A DNA stretch of 13,087 nt from Bacteroidales bacterium. Lineage in GTDB: Bacteria; Bacteroidota; Bacteroidia; Bacteroidales; JAADJA01. The first letter of the stretch is position 1. Every line of letters begins with the position of its first letter. Made by a program: the position numbers and the translations under genes. The stretch spans positions 1 to 13,087 of the forward strand of contig JAIORT010000260.1 in the NCBI GenBank assembly GCA_021107975.1, given 5' to 3'. The notes under the pieces are model-generated. The model searched no databases. It was not told where the DNA came from and saw nothing but the letters and a program-made list of their open reading frames with translations. Below, piece after piece: positions 6,556 through 13,087 of this stretch.

Positions 6556-6637
6556 ATAAATGTTGAGTGAGAGATTAAATTTCCAAAAAAACCTAAATAT
6601 TCAGATTTAAAGTATTATTTAATAAACAATACGAACA

Positions 6638-8827
6638 ATGAAAGATAAACAAAAGACAAAATCTCAGTTGGTAAATGAATTGAAGGAATTGCAAGAACGT
6701 ATTGAACAATTTAAAAAAAATCACAAAACATTAGGTTCCTATAAAAAAAGCGAACAGAATTATAAGACATTATACTCGTTTTTCAGGTTAATGGTTGACA
6801 ATGTTCCGGAAATGATATGGGCTAAGGATCTCGACGGAAACTTTATTTTTGTTAATCAGGGAATATGCGATAAACTGTTGTTCGCAAAAGATACAGATGA
6901 ACCTATTGGCAAAAACGAAATGTATTTTGTGGAGAAGGAAAGAAAAGCACATCCTGATAATCCTGAGTGGTTTACATTTGGTGAAGACTGTGCCATATCC
7001 GACTCCATTGTTATAAAGAAAATGAAAGCACAGACGTTTTATGAATTCGGTAATGTAAGGGGAGAGTTTATATATCTTGATGTTTTTAAAGCGCCTCTAT
7101 GGGATGATAATGGAAAAATGATTGGATCGGTTGGAAGCGCAAGGGATGTAACTAAACAAAAACAAATTGAGGAGGAACAAAAAAGAGAGGAAAAGCAAAA
7201 AAATGTTGTATATAAAATCGGTAAAGCTGTTAATACTACCAAAGATTTGAATGAACTTTATTCGGTAATCCGAACAGAATTGTGTAGGGTTATAGATACA
7301 ACCAATTTTTATATTGCATTATATGATAAAGAAATCGATGAAATCACGCTTCCTTATTTTATTGACGAGAAAGACCATTTTGTTAAGTTTCCTGCAAAAA
7401 AATCGCTTACTGCTTATCTGATAAAAAGAAACAAACCACTTCTACTTAAAAAAAATGATTTTTTAAAACTTGCCGAATCTGGTGAAATTGAAATAATGGG
7501 TACTATAGCAAAAGTCTGGCTTGGAATACCTTTAAAAGTTAAAGATGAAACCATAGGCGCTCTTGTTGTTCAGAATTATCATAATGAAAATGCTTTCAGC
7601 GAAAAGGAACTGGAGTTAATGAAATTTATTTCTAATCAAGTTAGTATTTCGATAAACCAGAAAAAAACGGAAATTGAATTAAAACATGCAAAGGAAAAAG
7701 CCGAAGAATCCGATAAATTAAAAACTGCCTTCCTCGCCAACATGTCGCATGAAATCAGAACACCCATGAATACGATTATCGGATTTTCCGAATTATTAAA
7801 TGATCCTGACTTAACTATTGAAAACCGTAAGGAATTTATCAGCCTCATTAATGAAAACAGTAAAATTCTTCTTAATCTTATTGAGGATATTATTGATGTT
7901 GCTAAAATCGAAGCAGAGCAAATTAAAATAATTCAATCCACTTGTCAGGTAAACCAGATTCTGGATGATTTTAAAAATTTTTATACAGATGTATTGGAAA
8001 GTAATAAGCAAAAAGAAATTGAAATAAGGGTTAAAAAAGAAAACATGGATGAAAGATTTGCTATTATTACCGATCCGCTTAGATTCAGGCAAATTATGAA
8101 TAATCTTATCGGTAATGCCATTAAATTTACAGATAGGGGTTATATTGAATTTGGATATAGTATTATAGATGGTAATATTATTCAATTTTATATTAAAGAT
8201 AGCGGTATTGGTTTGTCTCCTGAGAAACTCAGTTTAATCTTTGAGCGATTTCGCCAGGCTGAGGAATCCAATACAAAAGAATATGGCGGAACAGGACTGG
8301 GTTTAACAATTTCCAAACGCCTGGCAGAAATGTTGGGTGGAACCATTTGGGTTGAGTCTGTATTACACGAAGGTAGCACTTTCTTTTTTAATCTTCCTCT
8401 AAAACTTGCAAAAAATGGTGTTGAAATGAAACCTTTTGTTAAACTTAACGATAAACATGAATGGTCAGATAAAATTATTTTAGTTGCAGAAGATGAAATT
8501 TCAAATTTTGAACTTGTAAAGGCTGCATTACAAAAAACTGATGTGCAGATTTTACGGGCAAAAAATGGGATTGAAGCAGTGAGTATTTGTAAGGATAATG
8601 ATGATATTGATTTAGTGCTTATGGATATAAGAATGCCAGAAATGAGCGGTTATGATGCTACACGGAAAATCAAAACATTCAGGAGTGATTTGCCTGTTAT
8701 TTCACTCACTGCTTATGCAATGGCTGACGACAAGGATAAAAGCTTACAGGCAGGATGTGATGATTATATATCAAAACCAATTAAACCACGTGAATTAATA
8801 AATAAAATTAGCCGGTATTTATCATAA
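6638..8827 (+). CDS. cytoplasmic hybrid histidine kinase (PAS-GAF-HisKA-HATPase-REC)
   Basis: A 729-residue soluble sensor kinase with no signal peptide or membrane helix. A charged N-terminal coiled coil (about 1-40) is followed by PAS (about 45-172, beginning at MVDNVPEMIWAKDLDGNF), a linker helix, GAF (about 186-340) and a second helix into HisKA, with phospho-accepting H371 in MSHEIRTPMN. The ATPase domain shows the N box with N493 (IGNAIKFT), the G1 box DSGIG (521-525) and the G2 box GGTGLGL (550-556). The C-terminal receiver (about 612-729) has acidic E618/D619, phospho-acceptor D663 in LMDIRMPEMSG and K713 in SKPIKP. All catalytic residues look intact. The signal is intracellular; no haem, flavin or metal ligand can be named from sequence. 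A hybrid kinase usually passes phosphate through an HPt protein, and none is nearby. The next gene, a related hybrid kinase, starts 34 bp downstream, with no promoter match between them. Confidence 0.94.
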   Translation: MKDKQKTKSQLVNELKELQERIEQFKKNHKTLGSYKKSEQNYKTLYSFFRLMVDNVPEMIWAKDLDGNFIFVNQGICDKLLFAKDTDEPIGKNEMYFVEKERKAHPDNPEWFTFGEDCAISDSIVIKKMKAQTFYEFGNVRGEFIYLDVFKAPLWDDNGKMIGSVGSARDVTKQKQIEEEQKREEKQKNVVYKIGKAVNTTKDLNELYSVIRTELCRVIDTTNFYIALYDKEIDEITLPYFIDEKDHFVKFPAKKSLTAYLIKRNKPLLLKKNDFLKLAESGEIEIMGTIAKVWLGIPLKVKDETIGALVVQNYHNENAFSEKELELMKFISNQVSISINQKKTEIELKHAKEKAEESDKLKTAFLANMSHEIRTPMNTIIGFSELLNDPDLTIENRKEFISLINENSKILLNLIEDIIDVAKIEAEQIKIIQSTCQVNQILDDFKNFYTDVLESNKQKEIEIRVKKENMDERFAIITDPLRFRQIMNNLIGNAIKFTDRGYIEFGYSIIDGNIIQFYIKDSGIGLSPEKLSLIFERFRQAEESNTKEYGGTGLGLTISKRLAEMLGGTIWVESVLHEGSTFFFNLPLKLAKNGVEMKPFVKLNDKHEWSDKIILVAEDEISNFELVKAALQKTDVQILRAKNGIEAVSICKDNDDIDLVLMDIRMPEMSGYDATRKIKTFRSDLPVISLTAYAMADDKDKSLQAGCDDYISKPIKPRELINKISRYLS

Positions 8828-8861
8828 TGGCTTAGAGATTTATTACATTAAATTTTTTTAA

Positions 8862-11555
8862 ATGATTAGGATGAACTATCATATTAAAAAGCTTTTGTTA
8901 TACCTGATTTTTATTTTAGGTTTATTGCCTTTAAATTCGATTTTTGCATCGCGTGAAGTAATAGCAGGCAAACATAAAATCGACAGTTTATTAAAAAAGC
9001 TTCCACTTGTCAAATCAAATGAACGAATTGATATTCTGATTAATTTGTCAAATCAATATCTTTCATTTTCATTAGATTCAGCGGATGGATATGCCAGGCT
9101 TGCATTGGAGAGTGCCAGGGAGATTAATGATAAATCCTCCATTGCCGAAGCATACAATATGTTAGGAATAATTAATCAAAATATCGGAGATTACAGTAAG
9201 TCTGATGAATACTTCCTGAAAGCGCTGACAATTTCTGAAAAATTAGGAATAAGTAAAACATCTCAAAGCATTTTAAATAATCTTGGGTTAAGTAGCCAGG
9301 TTAAAGGTAATTATGATAAATCGCTGAAATATTATTTCAAATCAATCGAAATAGGTAAAAAGATTGGAAACCTTAAAGTTATATCTGATACATACAATAA
9401 TATTGGTAAGATTTATCTCGAAACAGATAATTATCAAAAAGCCCTGGACTTTTTCTTTAAATCTCTTGATTCGGATAAAAATCTTGGCACAGAGCGCAGT
9501 AATACGCTAAATAATATTGGAAAGGCATATATTCAATTGGATTATTATAAAGAAGCGCTAAAATACCTGAAACAAGCGCAAAAAATTGCCACTGCAAATA
9601 ATCAGTACAAAGAGTTGGCTGATATATATAAAAACTTTGCTATTGCTTGTGAATATGCAGGAATGTATGATAAAGCATATTCAAATTATCAATTATACAA
9701 ATTATATGATGATTCGATTAAGAAACAGAAATACAATAATAAACTTAAGAAGGCACAAATAAGGCTTGAAGTTGAACAAAAAGAAAAGGAAATAGAAAGA
9801 CTGAACACCGAAAACCAATTAGTTGTTAAGCAAAAAGATTATGAGATACAAATAAAGAATTATGTTATTTATTCTTTTATTATCGGATTAATTGTTGTCC
9901 TGTTTTTTGCATTTGCGTTATTAATGTTATACCGGCAAAAGAAAAAAGCAAATACCCTTCTCAGAAAGCAAAATGATGATATTCTTAGGGCGGACAAAAT
10001 AATTGAAGATATAAATAAGTCTTTAAATGAAAGCGAAGATAGGTTCAGACGCATAGTTCTGGAAATGCCGGTAATGATTGATGCTTTTGATAAAACAGGA
10101 TTGATTGTTTTCTGGAATAAAGAATGTGAAAGGATTACAGGTTATACTGCAGATGAAATGATTGGGAATCCGGATGCTATGAAACTGCTTTATCCGGGTA
10201 ATAATAATAAGAAATCTGTTGAAAAAGATACAGAAAATTTTGGGATTTCATACAGGGAACAAGAAACCGAATTAACATGTAAGGATGGTTCTACAAAAAT
10301 AATATCGTGGTCGAGTGTTACATTTACAGCACCGATTAAGGGCTGGCGCGATTGGGCTGTGGGTATTGATGTTACTCAAAGAAGAAAAGCAGAAAAAGTT
10401 CTTAAACAGGCAAAAAGTGATGCAGAGAAATCTGATAAGCTTAAAACAGTTTTCCTTGCTAACATGTCGCACGAAATCAGAACTCCAATGAATTCGATTA
10501 TTGGCTTTGCTAACTTACTTGCAGAACCTGAGATTGATATGCAGAAAAAAGATGAATACCTTGATCATATAATACAAAGCAGCAATTCCCTTTTAAATCT
10601 TATTAATGATATCATTGATATATCGAAAATTGAGTCTGGTCAGCTAAATACCAAAAAAGAGCGTTGTCATATAAGCACGATTATGAAAACATTGCTTTCG
10701 TCATTCAGTGAGTCAAGAAAAGAAGATATAAGTAATGTGGAATTAAAATTGAATCTTCCTGCAAACCATGAAAATCATTATTGTTATACCGATCCTTTAC
10801 GTTTTCAGCAGATTTTATCAAACCTGATAGGTAATGCAATTAAATTTACAGAACAAGGATATATCGAAATAGGGTATATTGCCGGCAAAAAGCAAGATAA
10901 ATCGTTTTTGGAGTTCTATATAAAAGATACAGGAATTGGTATTCCAAAAGACAAGCTGGATTTAGTTTTCGATAGGTTCAGACAAATTGATGATTCTCAT
11001 ACGAAAAAACACAGTGGGACGGGATTAGGATTAACTATCTCAAAACGATTGGTTGAGTTATTGGGCGGAACAATTACGGTAGATTCAACTATTGATAAAG
11101 GTTCTACATTCTATTTTACTTTACCTTTTGAAATGGCAGAAAAAAAAGTAAGTCAGGAACCGAAGCTTTTCAACTCTTCTGATTATAACTGGGAAGATAA
11201 AACCATTCTTATTGCTGAAGATGAAAATTCGAATTATGAATTACTGAAAGCATCAATTAGCAAAACTAATATAACAATTATCAGGGCAATGAATGGGGAG
11301 GAAGCAGTTAACATTGTTAAGAAAAATGATGGAATTGATATTATTCTGATGGATATCAGGATGCCGAAAATGGATGGCTATGAAGCCACACAACTTATTA
11401 AATCATTCAAAAAAGATTTACCGATTATTTCAATAACTGCTTTTGCCATGTCGGAAGACGAATCAAAAAGCTTAGAAGCAGGTTGTGATATGTATGTTTC
11501 CAAACCCATCCGCCCTGGTAAAATTTTACCCATGATTGATGGATTTATCAAATAG
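8862..11555 (+). CDS. TPR-transmembrane hybrid histidine kinase (TPR-TM-PAS-HisKA-HATPase-REC)
   Basis: An 897-residue membrane hybrid kinase. The signal peptide ends near residue 30 (IFAS); translation could start at M1 or at M4 (8871). TPRs occupy about 55-285, with NNLG/NNIG signatures at 139, 179 and 217 (40- then 38-residue spacing). A coiled coil (about 290-332), one membrane helix (about 335-357) and a PAS domain (about 390-508) follow. HisKA has H537 in MSHEIRTPMN; the ATPase domain has N658 (IGNAIKFT), DTGIG (689-693) and SGTGLGL (718-724). The receiver (about 779-897) has E786/D787, phospho-acceptor D831 in LMDIRMPKMDG and K881 in SKPIRP. The TPR array should be periplasmic and everything after the helix cytoplasmic. 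The kinase and receiver core closely resembles that of the preceding gene, suggesting tandem duplication. The input half resembles that of the cyclase at 1219-3153. The stop lies 8 bp from the stop of the convergent transporter gene. Confidence 0.94.
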   Translation: MIRMNYHIKKLLLYLIFILGLLPLNSIFASREVIAGKHKIDSLLKKLPLVKSNERIDILINLSNQYLSFSLDSADGYARLALESAREINDKSSIAEAYNMLGIINQNIGDYSKSDEYFLKALTISEKLGISKTSQSILNNLGLSSQVKGNYDKSLKYYFKSIEIGKKIGNLKVISDTYNNIGKIYLETDNYQKALDFFFKSLDSDKNLGTERSNTLNNIGKAYIQLDYYKEALKYLKQAQKIATANNQYKELADIYKNFAIACEYAGMYDKAYSNYQLYKLYDDSIKKQKYNNKLKKAQIRLEVEQKEKEIERLNTENQLVVKQKDYEIQIKNYVIYSFIIGLIVVLFFAFALLMLYRQKKKANTLLRKQNDDILRADKIIEDINKSLNESEDRFRRIVLEMPVMIDAFDKTGLIVFWNKECERITGYTADEMIGNPDAMKLLYPGNNNKKSVEKDTENFGISYREQETELTCKDGSTKIISWSSVTFTAPIKGWRDWAVGIDVTQRRKAEKVLKQAKSDAEKSDKLKTVFLANMSHEIRTPMNSIIGFANLLAEPEIDMQKKDEYLDHIIQSSNSLLNLINDIIDISKIESGQLNTKKERCHISTIMKTLLSSFSESRKEDISNVELKLNLPANHENHYCYTDPLRFQQILSNLIGNAIKFTEQGYIEIGYIAGKKQDKSFLEFYIKDTGIGIPKDKLDLVFDRFRQIDDSHTKKHSGTGLGLTISKRLVELLGGTITVDSTIDKGSTFYFTLPFEMAEKKVSQEPKLFNSSDYNWEDKTILIAEDENSNYELLKASISKTNITIIRAMNGEEAVNIVKKNDGIDIILMDIRMPKMDGYEATQLIKSFKKDLPIISITAFAMSEDESKSLEAGCDMYVSKPIRPGKILPMIDGFIK

Positions 11556-11563
11556 AATTTTTA

Positions 11564-13081
11564 TTAAGGAAGTTTTGCCCAATCAGGAAAAACACCAGGC
11601 TGGATGTCGAAAACATAAGTTCCGAAAAACCACGTGGCAAGAGAAATGATCACAACTCCTATCAGGTTAAGTAAAATCCCTGTTTTTGCCATGTCCATAA
11701 TCCTTATCTTGCCGGTTCCGAAAATTATAGCATTAGGAGGTGTTGCAACCGGAAGCATAAAAGCCATTGAACCCGATAATGTGGCAGGTAGCATAAACAG
11801 CAATGGATTCATCTCGGTAGCAATTGCCAAACCGGCTAATATCGGCAGCAGCATTTCGGTAGTGGCTGTGTTTGATGTTAATTCGGTTAAAAATGTCATC
11901 ATAAAGCAAATAGCTGCAATTACCAACAAAGGATGAAAAGAGCTTACAAAATCCAATTGGTTGCCGAACCATATCGAAAGTCCTGATTCTTTAAATCCAC
12001 TGGCTAAAGCAAATCCGCCTCCAAACAATAAAACGATATTCCATGGAATTTTTGATGCGGTTTTCCAGTCCATTAATTTACCACCTTTTTCAACCCGCGA
12101 CGGAATAAAGAAAAGAATGACCGACATCATTATAGCAACTGTTCCGTCATTGATATATTCAGGATTTGGAAATAGTGAAGACCATCCGGGAATCTTAAAA
12201 GTACCAATCATAATATCTGAACGGGTTAGCCATAAAAAAGCTAATATGATGAAATCTGTAAAAATTATTTTTTCTTCGAAAGTGGTTTTCCCAAGTGATA
12301 AATATTGCTGCCTGAATGTATCAATATGGATATTCTTCCAGTTCTTTTGTTTCGGTTTGAACCTGTAATAAAGATAAAACCAAACAATTATAAAAAATAC
12401 AACACTTACCGGAAAAGCAAAAAAGAACCAGTTGGCAAACGAAATATCAGGAGCTTCAGGGAACATTATCTGAAAAATCCTGCTGAATGATAAATTTGGC
12501 GGAGTACCTACTAATGTTGCTATGCCTCCTATTGAGGCGCTATATGCAACTCCTAACAATAGCCCGATCGAATATTTCTTTGTGTCTTTTTCACCTAATA
12601 TTTCTTCAAGTTTTTGAATTATTGAAATAAGAATAGGAACCATCATCATAGCTGTGGCAGTATTTGAAATCCACATAGAGAGAAAAGCTGTTGCAAGCAT
12701 AAGTCCTAATAAAATTCTTCCATGACTGATCCCTGTAAACATCAGTATTTTAAGAGCTATCCTTTTATGAACATTCCATTTTTGCATAGCCAGTGCAATA
12801 AGGAATCCACCGATAAAAAGGAATATAACATGGTTGAAATAGGTAGCTGAAACATCCTTCCCGTTCATTATTCCGAATAAAGGAAACAAAACAACAGGAA
12901 TAAGCGAAGTAACAGCAAGAGGAATAACTTCGGTAATCCAAAGAATTGCCATTAGCAATGCAATTGCAAGAGTATAAGTTACTTCAGGGTGCCCCGGTTT
13001 GAGATTACCAAACAGAACAATAATTAAAAACAAACTTAGCCCGCCGAAAAAGCCTATATAAAATTTAAGATTGAGTTTCAT
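11564..13081 (-). CDS. SLC13/DASS family sodium-coupled anion transporter
   Basis: A 505-residue inner-membrane transporter, complete and of family length, with roughly a dozen hydrophobic segments. Both repeats carry the paired hallmarks of the divalent anion:Na+ symporter family: the substrate-binding SNT motifs at 139-141 (ISNTATAMMM) and 403-405 (TSNTATTEML), and Na+-site loops VGTPPN (191-196) and VATPPN (445-450). ITEVIPLAVTSL (49-60) is also typical of the family. By analogy with VcINDY it probably imports C4-dicarboxylates such as succinate with Na+; other members move citrate or sulfate, and sequence alone does not decide. The ATG at 13081 is followed by a short N-terminus and the first helix (about 7-24). 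Its promoter lies beyond the right edge. Its 3' end faces the kinase gene across 8 bp, so a functional link with the kinases is not implied by operon structure. Confidence 0.93.
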   Translation of the reverse strand: MKLNLKFYIGFFGGLSLFLIIVLFGNLKPGHPEVTYTLAIALLMAILWITEVIPLAVTSLIPVVLFPLFGIMNGKDVSATYFNHVIFLFIGGFLIALAMQKWNVHKRIALKILMFTGISHGRILLGLMLATAFLSMWISNTATAMMMVPILISIIQKLEEILGEKDTKKYSIGLLLGVAYSASIGGIATLVGTPPNLSFSRIFQIMFPEAPDISFANWFFFAFPVSVVFFIIVWFYLYYRFKPKQKNWKNIHIDTFRQQYLSLGKTTFEEKIIFTDFIILAFLWLTRSDIMIGTFKIPGWSSLFPNPEYINDGTVAIMMSVILFFIPSRVEKGGKLMDWKTASKIPWNIVLLFGGGFALASGFKESGLSIWFGNQLDFVSSFHPLLVIAAICFMMTFLTELTSNTATTEMLLPILAGLAIATEMNPLLFMLPATLSGSMAFMLPVATPPNAIIFGTGKIRIMDMAKTGILLNLIGVVIISLATWFFGTYVFDIQPGVFPDWAKLP

Positions 13082-13087
13082 TGAGAA

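Larger units (their letters stand above)
6296..6637. other. divergent intergenic control region (342 bp)
   Basis: This is the only gene-free stretch above 300 bp. It separates the phosphatase operon (-) from the hybrid kinase pair (+). It contains a candidate promoter in each direction, three AACCAA elements starting at 6343, 6372 and 6403, three AAATTGTA elements starting at 6422, 6445 and 6475, an AATTAA-C-TTAATT inverted repeat (6515-6527) and a GC-rich hairpin (6536-6555). I find no open reading frame with protein-like composition, no tRNA and no intrinsic terminator. The amount of repeated structure suggests regulation of one or both operons. Confidence 0.7.

Noticed and set aside
7811..8185. 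124-residue open frame on the minus strand
   Set aside because: It is antisense to the HisKA/HATPase region of the first hybrid kinase; the Asn/Ile/Phe-rich translation is typical of a shadow of AT-rich coding DNA.
11961..12368. 135-residue open frame on the plus strand
   Set aside because: It lies wholly inside the transporter gene on the other strand, has no recognisable domain and its composition is that of a mirrored membrane-protein gene.

Overview
The window looks like chromosome of an AT-rich member of the Bacteroidota, probably Bacteroidales/Marinilabiliales-like. The reasons are: no Shine-Dalgarno sequences before the starts; matches to the phylum's promoter consensus (TTTG, about 20 bp, TAnnTTTG); sensor proteins that combine signal peptide, TPRs, coiled coil, one membrane helix and a signalling output; and an NtrC-type regulator of the short GSFTSA form. 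Genus assignment is not possible from sequence alone. Almost the whole window is coding. I see no mobile element, CRISPR array, tRNA or rRNA.

Layout. (1) 59-1222 (+): a response regulator with REC and sigma-54-type AAA+ domains and no DNA-binding domain. (2) 1219-6295 (-): five co-directional, tightly packed genes, read from right to left: inositol-monophosphatase family enzyme, DUF2061 membrane protein, NfeD-type membrane serine protease, macro-domain ADP-ribose hydrolase, and a TPR/transmembrane class III adenylate cyclase. The spacings (54, 16, -1 and 43 bp) suggest one operon, with a candidate promoter just upstream of the phosphatase gene. (3) 6296-6637: a divergent control region, the only sizeable non-coding stretch. 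It holds candidate promoters for both directions, three AAATTGTA repeats (two extended to AAAATTGTACAA), three AACCAA elements about 30 bp apart, and a GC-rich hairpin. (4) 6638-11555 (+): two consecutive hybrid histidine kinases with closely related kinase and receiver cores but different sensors, cytoplasmic PAS+GAF in the first and periplasmic TPR + transmembrane helix + PAS in the second. (5) 11564-13081 (-): a complete SLC13/DASS transporter, probably for di- or tricarboxylates.

How it fits together. This is a signalling-rich neighbourhood: one AAA+ response regulator, two hybrid kinases and one predicted cAMP synthase. The cyclase and the second kinase share the same input design (secreted TPR array, coiled coil, one membrane helix), so two outputs, cAMP and phosphorelay, may be driven by similar sensor modules. 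No HPt protein or separate DNA-binding response regulator lies in the window, so the kinases' downstream partners must be elsewhere. No clearly new system stands out. The best leads are the control region 6296-6637, the nfeD/macro-domain coupling, and the reuse of the sensor module.
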